The notes below the pieces were generated by a model. The model searched no databases and was not told the DNA's origin. It saw nothing but the letters and a program-made list of their open reading frames with translations. The translations under genes were made by a program, and so were the position numbers. From NCBI RefSeq assembly GCF_012349115.1, contig NZ_PQIG01000073.1, positions 1 through 64,000 of the forward strand: 64,000 bases of DNA. The letters run 5' to 3'. Position 1 is the first letter of the stretch. Each line of letters begins with the position of its first letter. The stretch is from Rhizobium ruizarguesonis (GTDB taxonomy: Bacteria > Pseudomonadota > Alphaproteobacteria > Rhizobiales > Rhizobiaceae). Below, piece by piece: positions 8,011 through 18,327 of the stretch.

Positions 8011-8739
8011 ATGAAGATTTTCAACTACAAGCGTGTTCCTTATGCGGAGATGCGCGCCTTTTCCGTCCATATCCTGACGGCCTCCGGCTCCTTCCTTGCC
8101 TTTCTCGGCGTCGTTGCCGCCGCCGAGCACCGCTTCATCGACATGTTCTGGTGGCTGGGCCTCGCCCTTCTCGTTGATGGCATAGACGGCCCGATTGCCC
8201 GCAAGGTGCGCGTCAAGGAAGTGCTGCCGAACTGGTCGGGCGATACGCTCGACAATATCATCGATTACGTCACCTATGTGCTTCTGCCGGCCTTCGCGCT
8301 TTATCAGAGCGGCATGATCGGCGAGCCCTGGTCCTTCGTCGCCGCCGGCATGATCGTCGTCTCCAGCGCCATCTACTATGCCGATATGGGCATGAAGACG
8401 GACGAGTATTTCTTCTCCGGCTTCCCCGTCGTCTGGAACATGATCGTCTTCACGCTGTTCGTCATCGATGCCAGCGCCACGACGGCGCTCACTGTTGTCA
8501 TCGTCTCGGTGGTGCTGACCTTCCTGCCGATCAATTTCCTCCACCCGGTTCGGGTCAAAAGGCTGCGCCCGCTCAATCTCGGCGTCTTTTTCCTGTGGTC
8601 GGCGCTCGGGATTTTTTCGCTGCTGATGCATTTCGACACGCCCGAATGGGCGCTCATTCTCTTCATCGTGACCGGAATCTATCTTTACGTCATCGGCGCG
8701 GTGCTGCAATTCTTTCCCGCCCTTGGACGCGAAGCTTAG
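8011..8739 (+). CDS. pcs: Phosphatidylcholine synthase
   Basis: The predicted 242-residue membrane enzyme condenses choline with CDP-diacylglycerol to give phosphatidylcholine in one step. It carries the CDP-alcohol phosphotransferase motif in its Pcs-specific spacing: D59-G60-x2-A63-R64, 12 residues, G77-x3-D81-x3-D85. About seven to eight hydrophobic segments span the protein. This pathway is characteristic of plant- and animal-associated alphaproteobacteria such as Rhizobium, Agrobacterium and Brucella, where phosphatidylcholine is needed for normal host interaction. The ribosome-binding site GGGGGAAT abuts the ATG. The next gene starts 9 bases after its stop. Confidence 0.95.
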   Translation: MKIFNYKRVPYAEMRAFSVHILTASGSFLAFLGVVAAAEHRFIDMFWWLGLALLVDGIDGPIARKVRVKEVLPNWSGDTLDNIIDYVTYVLLPAFALYQSGMIGEPWSFVAAGMIVVSSAIYYADMGMKTDEYFFSGFPVVWNMIVFTLFVIDASATTALTVVIVSVVLTFLPINFLHPVRVKRLRPLNLGVFFLWSALGIFSLLMHFDTPEWALILFIVTGIYLYVIGAVLQFFPALGREA

Positions 8740-8748
8740 GATAGGCTG

Positions 8749-9729
8749 ATGACCAAAACGCAGGCGGTTTCATTCTCGAGAACGGGCGGACCGGAGGTTT
8801 TCGACTATGTCGAGATCGATCTTCCGCCGCCGTCGACCGGGGAAGTGCAGATCAGGCAGGCGGCAATCGGGCTCAATTTCATCGACGTCTATTTCCGCAA
8901 CGGCACCTACAAGGTGCCGCATCTGCCCTTCGTCACCGGCAAGGAGGGCGCTGGCACCGTGACATCGATCGGTCCCGGCGTCGAGGATTTCAAGGTCGGC
9001 GACCGTGTCGCCTATGCCGGCGCCGACGGCGCCTATAGCGTTGAACGCAATATCGAGACGCGGCATCTGGTGCAGGTGCCCGAAGGCATCGAGCTCGAAA
9101 CGGCGGCGGCGATGATGCTGAAGGGCATGACCGCCGAATATCTCTTGAACCGCACCTTCAAGGTCGGCCCTGAGACGGTCCTGCTGTTCCACGCTGCTGC
9201 CGGCGGCGTCGGCCTGATCGCCGGCCAGTGGGCAAAGGCGCTCGGCGCCACAGTCATCGGCACGGCGGGCTCGGAAGACAAGATCGAGCTGGCGCTCGCC
9301 CACGGCTACAACCATGTGATCAACTACAAGAGCGACAGCTTCGTCGACCGTGTCCGCGAAATCACCGGCGGCAAGGGCGTGGATGTCGTCTACGATTCGA
9401 TCGGCCGCGATACTTTTCCACAGTCGCTCGATTGTCTGAAGCCGCGCGGCCTTTTTGCCTCCTTCGGCCAATCTTCCGGGCCGATCGAGAATTTCACCCT
9501 TGCGATGCTGGCGCAGCGGGGCTCGCTCTTTGCGACGCGGCCGACGCTCTTCACCTATATCGCCGCGCGCCAGGAACTGATCGACAGTGCGAAAGCGCTA
9601 TTTGATATTGTGCAAAGCAACAAAGTGCGTATCAATATCAATCAAACCTATCCGTTGCGTGAGGTTGGGCAGGCTCACGCGGATCTGGAAACAAGAAAAA
9701 CAACAGGAACGACGCTGCTGATTCCATGA
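8749..9729 (+). CDS. NADPH:quinone oxidoreductase (zeta-crystallin-like, MDR family)
   Basis: The predicted 326-residue zinc-free medium-chain dehydrogenase/reductase reduces quinones with NADPH. Residues 1-120 form the GroES-like catalytic domain (IGLNFIDVYFRNGTYK is the quinone reductase signature region). The Rossmann domain has AAAGGVGLIAGQWAKALGA, with the AxxGGVG nucleotide motif, followed by GTAGSEDK. The structural zinc cysteines of alcohol dehydrogenases are absent, as expected for QorA-type enzymes. The full length matches the family. The start ATG has AGGATAGG upstream and the gene is probably cotranscribed with pcs. Confidence 0.92.
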   Translation: MTKTQAVSFSRTGGPEVFDYVEIDLPPPSTGEVQIRQAAIGLNFIDVYFRNGTYKVPHLPFVTGKEGAGTVTSIGPGVEDFKVGDRVAYAGADGAYSVERNIETRHLVQVPEGIELETAAAMMLKGMTAEYLLNRTFKVGPETVLLFHAAAGGVGLIAGQWAKALGATVIGTAGSEDKIELALAHGYNHVINYKSDSFVDRVREITGGKGVDVVYDSIGRDTFPQSLDCLKPRGLFASFGQSSGPIENFTLAMLAQRGSLFATRPTLFTYIAARQELIDSAKALFDIVQSNKVRININQTYPLREVGQAHADLETRKTTGTTLLIP

Positions 9730-9768
9730 GATCCGAACGGACCGGTTGGCAGAAGAAATGAGGGGAAC

Positions 9769-11337
9769 GTGTCGCCATTGAATGTGCCGGATTCCGGTGC
9801 GTTATTATCGGTCCAGAAGCTGACGAAGTTCTTCGGTGGCTTTGCAGCCTGCAATGAAATCGATCTCGATATCGCGCCGGGCGAAATTCATGCGCTTCTC
9901 GGCGAAAATGGTGCAGGTAAATCCACCCTGGTGAAGATGCTGTTCGGCGTTCTCGAGCCGACGGGCGGGCATATCCTCTGGCAGGGCCAGCCGGTCGCGA
10001 TCGCATCGCCAGGGGAGGCCCGCAAGCTCGGCATCGGCATGGTCTTCCAGCATTTTTCGCTGTTCGAGGCGCTGACGGTTGCCGAAAACATCGCCCTGTC
10101 GCTCGATGACGCCATCCCGATCGACAAAATCGCCGAGGAGGCGAGGGCGCTGTCGGTGGCCTACGGCCTGCCGCTCGATCCGCATGCCCATGTCGCCGAT
10201 CTCTCGGTCGGCGAGCGCCAGCGCATCGAGATCGTCCGTGCGCTGCTGCAGAACCCGAAGCTAATCATCCTCGACGAGCCGACCTCGGTGCTGACGCCGC
10301 AGGAAGCCGACAAGCTGTTCGAGACGCTGTTCAAACTGCGCGCCGAGGGGCGTTCGGTTCTTTATATCAGCCACCGCCTGGAAGAGGTGCAGCGCATCTG
10401 CGATCGCGCCACCGTCCTGCGCCATGGGCGCGTGACCGGCGCATGCGATCCCAAGCACGAAACGCCGGCCTCGCTCGCCCGCATGATGGTCGGCAGCGAG
10501 GTGGCGACCGTGACGCATCCGGAGCGCAGCGACAAGGGCGAGGTTCAGCTTGCCGTGGCAAACCTTTCCGTCGCCGCGCGCACCCCCTTCGCCATGCCGC
10601 TGCGTGATGTGTCGATGGCTGTGCGCTCCGGCGAGATCCTCGCCATTGCCGGGGTCGCCGGCAACGGGCAGAGCGAGCTCTTCGACGCCCTGTCCGGCGA
10701 ATATCCGGTCGCCTCGGCCGAGGCGATCGTCATCCGCAAGAAGCACGTGGGCAATCAGGGCATTACCGCCCGCCGTCTTCTCGGCGCCGGCTTCGTGCCG
10801 GAGGAGCGCCACGGCCATGCCGCCGTCTCCGCCATGAAACTGTCGGACAACCTCGTCCTTGCCCGCAGCCAGTCGGACCGCAAGGCGTTTCTGGGCCTGC
10901 TCGGCATCATCCGTCACGCTGCGGTGAAATCTGCCGCAAGGCGCATTTCCGAGGCCATGGATGTCCGCAAGAGCGGCGATGACCCGGCGGCCGGCTCCTT
11001 GTCCGGCGGAAACCTGCAGAAGTTTATCGTCGGCCGCGAGCTCGACCGTCAGCCGGCAGTACTCGTCGTCAACCAGCCGACCTGGGGCGTCGATGCCGGG
11101 GCTGCAAGCCGCATTCGCCAGGCGCTCGTCGATCTCGCAAGAGCTGGTTCAGCCGTCGTCGTCATCAGCCAGGATCTCGATGAGATCTTCGAAGTGGCGA
11201 CCGATATTGCCGTCATCTGCGAAGGCCGTCTTTCCCGCCCGTTCCCGGCCGGCGAACTGACGCGGGAAAGGATCGGACTGCTGATGGGCGGACTGCACGA
11301 GAGCAGCTCTGCCCCGGAGGCGCCCCATGCGCATTGA
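9769..11337 (+). CDS. BMP-type ABC importer, duplicated ATP-binding protein
   Basis: The predicted 522-residue protein has two ATPase halves, as in ribose and nucleoside importers. The first half has Walker A GENGAGKST (about residues 47-55), Walker B ILDEPTSVL and signature LSVGERQR. The second has a degenerate Walker A (GVAGNGQSE) with the signature LSGGNLQKF, and a Walker B in which VVNQPTWG replaces the usual DEPTRG, so one nucleotide site is probably weak. The start is a GTG with GAGGGG upstream. It leads a four-gene operon with two permeases and a BMP-type binding protein, closest in layout to the NupABC/YufNOPQ nucleoside importers. The exact purine or nucleoside substrate is inferred only. 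Confidence 0.9.
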   Translation: MSPLNVPDSGALLSVQKLTKFFGGFAACNEIDLDIAPGEIHALLGENGAGKSTLVKMLFGVLEPTGGHILWQGQPVAIASPGEARKLGIGMVFQHFSLFEALTVAENIALSLDDAIPIDKIAEEARALSVAYGLPLDPHAHVADLSVGERQRIEIVRALLQNPKLIILDEPTSVLTPQEADKLFETLFKLRAEGRSVLYISHRLEEVQRICDRATVLRHGRVTGACDPKHETPASLARMMVGSEVATVTHPERSDKGEVQLAVANLSVAARTPFAMPLRDVSMAVRSGEILAIAGVAGNGQSELFDALSGEYPVASAEAIVIRKKHVGNQGITARRLLGAGFVPEERHGHAAVSAMKLSDNLVLARSQSDRKAFLGLLGIIRHAAVKSAARRISEAMDVRKSGDDPAAGSLSGGNLQKFIVGRELDRQPAVLVVNQPTWGVDAGAASRIRQALVDLARAGSAVVVISQDLDEIFEVATDIAVICEGRLSRPFPAGELTRERIGLLMGGLHESSSAPEAPHAH

Positions 11338-12412
11338 ACTTGAAAAACGGCCCGACGTCTCGAAGCTCTTCGCCTTCGTCTCGCCGCTGCTTGCCCTTGT
11401 CCTGACGCTGGTATTCGGCGCCATCATGTTCGCCATGCTCGGCAAGGACCCGGTCGAGGCACTCGACGCCTTCTTCATCGAGCCGCTGCTCGAGGTCTGG
11501 TCGCTGCACGAGCTGGCGATCAAGGCCGCCCCTCTGATCCTGATCGCCGTCGGCCTGGCAGTCTGTTACCGGTCGAATAACTGGAATATCGGCGCCGAGG
11601 GCCAGTTCACCATCGGCGCCATTACCGGTTCCTATCTGCCGATCGTCTTTTACGACTGGCATTCGCCGCTCGTGCTGCCACTGATGCTGATCCTTGGCGC
11701 GCTCGGCGGTGCGCTTTTCGCCGCCATTCCGGCGCTGCTGAAAGCGCATTTCAATACCAACGAGATCCTGACGTCACTGATGCTGGTCTATATCGCCCAG
11801 CTCTTCCTCGACTGGCTGATCCGCGGCGCCTGGCGCGATCCGAAGGGCTTCAACTTTCCGGTTTCCCGTGATTTCGCACCGGAGGCCGTGCTGCCGGCGA
11901 TCTGGGAAGAGTCCGGCCGCGCCCATTGGGCCTTCATCTTCGCCATTGTCGCCGCAATCGGCGTCTGGTTCATGCTGCGCTATACGCTGAAAGGCTTCGA
12001 GATCGTCGTGCTCGGCCAATCGGAGCGGGCAGGGCGCTTTGCCGGCTTTTCGTCGAAGAAGATGATCTGGTTCAGCTTTCTCTTCTCGGGCGCTCTTGCC
12101 GGCCTTGCCGGGATAGCCGAGGTCTCGGGCTCGATCGGCCACCTGCAGCCGGCGATCTCGCCGGGCTACGGCTTCACCGCCATCATCGTCGCCTTCCTCG
12201 GCCGCCTCAATCCGCTCGGCATCATCGCATCCGGCCTGGTGCTGGCGCTGACCTATCTCGGCGGCGAGGCCGCCCAGCTTTCGCTCGGCGTTTCCGACAA
12301 GGTCACCCGCGTCTTCCAGGGCCTGCTGCTCTTCTTCGTGCTCTCCTGCGATACGCTGATCTATTACAAAATCCGCATTGTCTGGTCGCGGCTAAGGGGC
12401 AGGGTGGCATGA
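11327..12412 (+). CDS. BMP-type ABC importer permease 1
   Basis: The predicted 361-residue inner-membrane permease has about nine to ten hydrophobic segments and the BPD_transp_2 motifs of the nucleoside/BMP group: YRSNNWNIGAEGQF near residue 82 and NTNEILTSLMLVYIA near residue 145. The coupling loop GFSSKKMIWFSFLFSGALAG follows later. It overlaps the ATPase gene by 11 bases and ends in an ATGA overlap with the second permease, so the three genes are translationally coupled. It should form the heterodimeric channel with the next product. Confidence 0.92.
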   Translation: MRIELEKRPDVSKLFAFVSPLLALVLTLVFGAIMFAMLGKDPVEALDAFFIEPLLEVWSLHELAIKAAPLILIAVGLAVCYRSNNWNIGAEGQFTIGAITGSYLPIVFYDWHSPLVLPLMLILGALGGALFAAIPALLKAHFNTNEILTSLMLVYIAQLFLDWLIRGAWRDPKGFNFPVSRDFAPEAVLPAIWEESGRAHWAFIFAIVAAIGVWFMLRYTLKGFEIVVLGQSERAGRFAGFSSKKMIWFSFLFSGALAGLAGIAEVSGSIGHLQPAISPGYGFTAIIVAFLGRLNPLGIIASGLVLALTYLGGEAAQLSLGVSDKVTRVFQGLLLFFVLSCDTLIYYKIRIVWSRLRGRVA

Positions 12413-13329
12413 GCATCTTCGAAGCCATTCTGCTGACTGTCATCACCGCCTCGACGCCGCTCGTCATCGCCGCACTCGGTGAACTCGTGGCCGAGCGTTC
12501 CGGCGTTCTCAATCTCGGTGTCGAGGGCATGATGATCATGGGCGCGGTTGCCGCGTTTGCCGGCGCGCAGATGTCGGGCTCGCCCTATGTCGGCATCGTC
12601 TGCGGCATTGCGGCAGGCGCGCTTTTCTCTCTTCTGTTTGCCTTCCTGACGCTGACCCTGGTGGCGAACCAGGTGGCGACCGGTCTGGCGCTCACCCTTC
12701 TCGGCCTCGGCGCCTCAGGCATGCTTGGCGAAGCCTATGTCGGCATGCCCGGCATCCGGCTGGGAGAGATCGTCATTCCGGTCCTGTCGGATCTTCCGGT
12801 CGTTGGCCATGTTCTCTTCAGGCAGGACTTGATCTTCTACCTGTCGATCGCGCTCGTGGTCGGCGTCAGCTGGTTTCTGTTTCGCAGCCGGACCGGGCTG
12901 AAGCTCAGGGCGATCGGCGACAATCACGGTTCGGCCCACGCGCTCGGCATTCATGTCATCCGCACGCGATATCTGGCGGTGATGTTCGGCGGCGCCTGCG
13001 CCGGTCTTGCCGGGGCGCAGCTTTCGCTCGTCTACACCCCGCAATGGGCCGAGAACATGTCAGCCGGCCGCGGCTGGATCACGTTGGCGCTGGTGGTCTT
13101 CGCCTCCTGGCGGCCGTGGCGGGTCTTTGCCGGCGGCTATCTCTTCGGCGCAGTCACCATCCTGCAGCTTCACGCGCAGGCCTTCGGTCTCGGCATTCCC
13201 TCGCAGTACCTTTCGATGCTGCCCTATGCCGCGACTATTGTGGTTCTCATCATCATTTCCCATAATCGCCGCACGACGTTGATCAACACGCCCGCGTCGC
13301 TCGGAAAAGCCTTCGTGCCGGAGCGATAA
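12409..13329 (+). CDS. BMP-type ABC importer permease 2
   Basis: The predicted 306-residue permease is chosen to start at the ATG overlapping the previous stop as ATGA; a much longer in-frame reading beginning near 11926 runs through the preceding gene and is rejected. Motifs shared with YufQ/NupC-type permeases include ERSGVLNLGVEGMMIMGAV near residue 30 and ANQVATGLALTLLG near residue 85. Eight or so membrane segments are visible. It is the second half of the channel for the BMP-type importer. The binding-protein gene begins 52 bases downstream. Confidence 0.93.
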   Translation: MSIFEAILLTVITASTPLVIAALGELVAERSGVLNLGVEGMMIMGAVAAFAGAQMSGSPYVGIVCGIAAGALFSLLFAFLTLTLVANQVATGLALTLLGLGASGMLGEAYVGMPGIRLGEIVIPVLSDLPVVGHVLFRQDLIFYLSIALVVGVSWFLFRSRTGLKLRAIGDNHGSAHALGIHVIRTRYLAVMFGGACAGLAGAQLSLVYTPQWAENMSAGRGWITLALVVFASWRPWRVFAGGYLFGAVTILQLHAQAFGLGIPSQYLSMLPYAATIVVLIIISHNRRTTLINTPASLGKAFVPER

Positions 13330-13381
13330 AGCAACAACAAAGACGGGTTTCCGCAATAACTTCAAACCAACAGGGGTCCCC

Positions 13382-14458
13382 ATGAAGAAGTTAGCATTCA
13401 CACTTGCCGCCTCGGCTGCCGCCGTGATCGGCATCTCTTCCGCTGCTCACGCCGCGGACAAGACCAAGGTCTGCTTCGTCTACGTCGGTTCGCATACCGA
13501 CGGCGGTTATTCGCAGGCCCACGATCTCGGCCGCCAGCAGGTCCAGGCCGAGTTCGGCGACAAGATCGACACGCCTTACCTCGAAAACGTCCCGGAAGGC
13601 CCGGATGCCGAGCGCGCCATCGAGCGCCTTGCCCGTTCCGGCTGCAAGCTGATCTTCACGACGTCCTTCGGCTTCATGGATGCGACGGTGAAGGTCGCCG
13701 CCAAGTTCCCGAAGGTCAAGTTCGAGCATGGCACCGGCTACAAGGCCGGCCCGAACCTTGCGACCTACAATTCCCGCTTCTATGAAGGCCGCTACATCCT
13801 CGGCCAGATCGCCGCCAAGACCTCGAAGAATCACGGCGCGGCCTATATCGCCTCCTTCCCGATTCCCGAAGTCGTGATGGGCATCAACTCGTTCGAGCAG
13901 GGCGCCAGGTCGGTCGATCCGAGCTTCAAGCTGAAGGTCATCTGGGTCAACACCTGGTTCGACCCCGGCAAGGAAGCCGATGCCGCCAAGGCGATGGTCG
14001 ACCAGGGCGTCGACGTCTTGACGCAGCACACCGACACGACCGCGCCGATGCAGGTGGCCGAAGAACGCGGCATCCACGCCTTCGGTCAGGCCTCCGACAT
14101 GATCGCAGTAGGCCCGAAGGCTCAGCTGACGGCAATTGTCGACACTTGGGGGACCTACTACTCCAAGCGCGTTCACGCTCTTCTGGATGGCACCTGGAAG
14201 TCCGAGCAGAGCTGGGACGGCCTGAAGGACGGCATCCTGAAGATGGCGCCCTATACCAACATGCCCGACGACGTGAAGAAGATGGCCGAGGAAACCGAAG
14301 CCAAGATCAAATCAGGCGAACTGCATCCCTTCACCGGACCGATCAACAAGCAGGACGGAACGCCCTGGCTGAAGGCCGGCGAGAAGGCCGATGACGGCAC
14401 CCTGCTCGGCATGAACTTCTATGTCGAAGGCGTCGACGATAAGCTGCCGGGTAAATAA
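13382..14458 (+). CDS. BMP family (PnrA-like) periplasmic substrate-binding protein
   Basis: The predicted 358-residue protein has a clear Sec signal peptide (basic KK, then a hydrophobic core, cut after AHAA near residue 23). The mature part begins with KVCFVYVGSHTDGGYSQAHD and contains the ligand-contact segments TTSFGFMD and QHTDTTAP typical of the BMP/PnrA/Med family, which bind purine nucleosides in several bacteria. No lipobox cysteine is present, so it is free in the periplasm as usual for Gram-negative members. It closes the importer operon and is followed by a strong terminator at 14484-14511. Confidence 0.93.
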   Translation: MKKLAFTLAASAAAVIGISSAAHAADKTKVCFVYVGSHTDGGYSQAHDLGRQQVQAEFGDKIDTPYLENVPEGPDAERAIERLARSGCKLIFTTSFGFMDATVKVAAKFPKVKFEHGTGYKAGPNLATYNSRFYEGRYILGQIAAKTSKNHGAAYIASFPIPEVVMGINSFEQGARSVDPSFKLKVIWVNTWFDPGKEADAAKAMVDQGVDVLTQHTDTTAPMQVAEERGIHAFGQASDMIAVGPKAQLTAIVDTWGTYYSKRVHALLDGTWKSEQSWDGLKDGILKMAPYTNMPDDVKKMAEETEAKIKSGELHPFTGPINKQDGTPWLKAGEKADDGTLLGMNFYVEGVDDKLPGK

Positions 14459-14483
14459 TCCCGTAGCCATCTCGCAGATGCGA

Positions 14484-14511
14484 AGAGCGCCCCTAATGGG
14501 CGCTCTTTTTT
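14484..14511 (+). terminator. Rho-independent terminator after the BMP importer operon
   Basis: AGAGCGCCC, short loop CTAAT, GGGCGCTCT, then a run of six T. It separates the BMP importer from the galactofuranose-type importer that follows on the same strand. Confidence 0.85.
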
Positions 14512-14603
14512 GCTGCAATGCATCCCAAGATTCCGATTTACAAAAGTAATACTATATGATTTTTTGACCCCTGCGCCGCGAGATGCGGCATTGGGAGGAA
14601 ATC

Positions 14604-15566
14604 ATGAAATTGAAGACTGCACTTTTGAGTGCCACGATTCTGGCTGCCTGCATGTTCGGTTCGGCTTCAGCCGCCGGCCTCACTGTCGGCTTCTCGCAGA
14701 TCGGCTCGGAATCGGGCTGGCGTGCGGCTGAAACGACCGTGACCAAGGAGCAGGCCAAGAAGCGCGGCATCGATCTGAAGTTTGCCGATGCGCAGCAGAA
14801 GCAGGAAAACCAGATCAAGGCTCTGCGCTCTTTCATTGCTCAGGGCGTCGATGCCATTCTCATTGCTCCGGTCGTTGAAACCGGCTGGGACGACGTTCTC
14901 AAGGAAGCCAAGGAAGCCAAGATTCCGGTCATCCTTCTCGACCGTACCATCAAGGCTCCGGACGATCTCTATCTGACGGCTGTTACGTCGGACCTGGTCC
15001 ATGAAGGCAAGGTCGCAGGCGACTTCCTGGTCAAGACCGTCGGCGACAAGAAGTGCAATGTCGTTGAACTTCAGGGCACAACCGGTTCGTCGCCGGCCAT
15101 CGCCCGCAAGAAGGGCTTCGAAGAGGCCCTTGCCGGCCACGACAACCTCAAGATCGTTCGCAGCCAGACCGGTGACTTCACCCGCACCAAGGGCAAGGAA
15201 GTCATGGAAAGCTTCCTGAAGGCCGAGAATGGCGGCAAGGATATCTGCGCTCTCTACGCCCATAACGACGACATGGCCGTCGGCGCCATCCAGGCGATCA
15301 AGGAAGCCGGCCTGAAGCCCGGCAAGGATATCCTCGTCGTCTCCATCGACGCCGTGCCCGATATCTTCAAGGCCATGTCCGAAGGCGAGGCCAATGCCAC
15401 GGTCGAGCTGACGCCGAATATGGCAGGTCCGGCCTTCGATGCGCTCGAAGCCTATCTGAAGGACAAGAAGGCTCCGGCCAAATGGATCCAGACCGAGTCG
15501 AAGCTCTACACGCCTGCCGACGAGCCGATGAAGGTCTACGAAGAGAAGAAGGGTCAGGGCTACTGA
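14604..15566 (+). CDS. ytfQ: YtfQ-like sugar-binding protein (galactofuranose type)
   Basis: The predicted 320-residue periplasmic protein has a signal peptide ending SASAA near residue 24. The mature start VGFSQIGSESGWRAAET is nearly the E. coli YtfQ sequence from memory, as are QQKQENQIKALRSF, VVELQGTTGSSPAIARKKGF, QTGDFTRTKGKEVMESF and VELTPNMAGPAFDALE. YtfQ binds galactofuranose and serves the YtfQRT-YjfF importer. The ATG at 14604 has GGGAGGAAATC upstream; an in-frame ATG seven codons earlier lacks this. A type B repeat lies between this gene and the ATPase gene, possibly uncoupling the level of this abundant binding protein from the rest. Confidence 0.93.
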   Translation: MKLKTALLSATILAACMFGSASAAGLTVGFSQIGSESGWRAAETTVTKEQAKKRGIDLKFADAQQKQENQIKALRSFIAQGVDAILIAPVVETGWDDVLKEAKEAKIPVILLDRTIKAPDDLYLTAVTSDLVHEGKVAGDFLVKTVGDKKCNVVELQGTTGSSPAIARKKGFEEALAGHDNLKIVRSQTGDFTRTKGKEVMESFLKAENGGKDICALYAHNDDMAVGAIQAIKEAGLKPGKDILVVSIDAVPDIFKAMSEGEANATVELTPNMAGPAFDALEAYLKDKKAPAKWIQTESKLYTPADEPMKVYEEKKGQGY

Positions 15567-15581
15567 TCTGATGTGACACTG

Positions 15582-15685
15582 CTGCATAATTCCTTAAATC
15601 GGAATTCGATTTCGGGACAAATCATGCAGCAATTCAAAGCGCTACAGCGTCCTTATGCGTCTCAAAAGACCAGGCGGCGCTGTAG
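15582..15685 (+). repeat. Palindromic intergenic repeat, type B (two-module copy inside the ytf operon)
   Basis: Starts CTGCATAATTCCTTAAATC, closes its first palindrome with ATCATGCAG, and continues with the GCTACAGCGTCC...GGCGCTGTAG hairpin, both arms partly decayed. It begins 16 bases after the ytfQ stop, inside the probable ytf transcription unit. Confidence 0.82.
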
Positions 15686-15793
15686 AACCGCACCGGCCCG
15701 TCATGGACCGGTGCGGAACTGCCTCGCCGCCTTGGGACATCATGTCCGGCCGCGGCGCGGCTTTTGCCGTCAATATCAGGAAAACAGACCCTT

Positions 15794-17313
<1,520 letters not shown>

Positions 17314-17317
<4 letters not shown>

Positions 17318-18327
17318 GGTCCTCGCTGAAAGCGCTGGCATATCGCCTGGCGCCGCAATTAATTGCGCTCGTTGTCATTCTTCTGTTGAATTTCATAACG
17401 TCCCCGCAGTTTTTTAATGTCGTGGTTCAGAATGACCGCCTCTATGGCAGCCTGATCGACGTGCTGAACCGCGGCGCGCCGGTGGCGCTGCTGGCGATCG
17501 GCATGACGCTGGTCATCGCCACCAAGGGCATCGACCTGTCCGTCGGTGCGGTCATCGCCATCTGCGGCGCCGTTGCCGCGTCATCGATTGTCTCTGGAAA
17601 TTCAGTCTCTTATACCATTATCCTGACGCTTGCGATCGGGCTTGCCTGCGGTGTCTGGAACGGTTTCCTGGTGGCGGTCCTCAATATCCAGCCGATCATC
17701 GCGACGCTAGTGCTGATGGTCGCCGGCCGCGGCATCGCCCAGCTGATCACCGAAGGCGCCATCCTGACCTTCAATAATGATGGCCTCACCTTCTTCGGCA
17801 GCGGTTCGCTGCTGCTCCTGCCGATGCCTGTCGTCATCTGGCTTCTCGTCGGCCTGCTCGTCATCCTGCTCGTCCGCCGCACGGCGCTAGGCATGCTGAT
17901 CGAGGCCGTCGGCATCAATCGCCGCGCCAGCACGCTCTCCGGCATTCAAACGCCGGTGCTGCTGATGGCGGTCTATATGCTGAGCGGGCTCTGCGCCTCG
18001 ATCGCGGGCATCATCGTCGCAGCCGACATCAAGGGCGCCGATGCCAATAATGCCGGCCTATGGTTGGAACTCGACGCCATCCTCGCCGTCGTCGTCGGCG
18101 GCAATTCGCTGCTCGGCGGCCGCTTTAGCATTCTCGGATCGCTGATCGGCGCGATGATCATCCAGGCGGTGAATACCGGCATCCTGTCCGCCGGCTTCCC
18201 ACCTGAATTCAACCTGATCATCAAGGCCGTCATCATTATCGTCATCCTCGTCATCCAGTCGCCGGCGGTGCAATCGCTCGCCATCTTCGCCAGCCGCCGG
18301 CAGGGCGGTAGGGAGCAGCCGAAATGA
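17314..18327 (+). CDS. ytfT: YtfT-like permease of the galactofuranose-type importer
   Basis: The predicted 337-residue permease has about nine membrane segments. The family signature is GMTLVIATKGIDLSVGAV (about residues 60-77), followed by QPIIATLVLMVAGRGIAQL. Near the C-terminus the coupling stretch is VVGGNSLLGGRFSILGSLIGA. It overlaps both neighbours (4 bases with ytfR, 4 bases with yjfF), so the set is translationally coupled. It should pair with YjfF to form the inner-membrane channel. Symbol by strong synteny with E. coli ytfQRT-yjfF. Confidence 0.9.

Noticed and set aside
7775..8014. Short plus-strand reading before pcs
   Set aside because: No ribosome-binding site, atypical composition, and it overlaps the pcs start; more likely promoter region.
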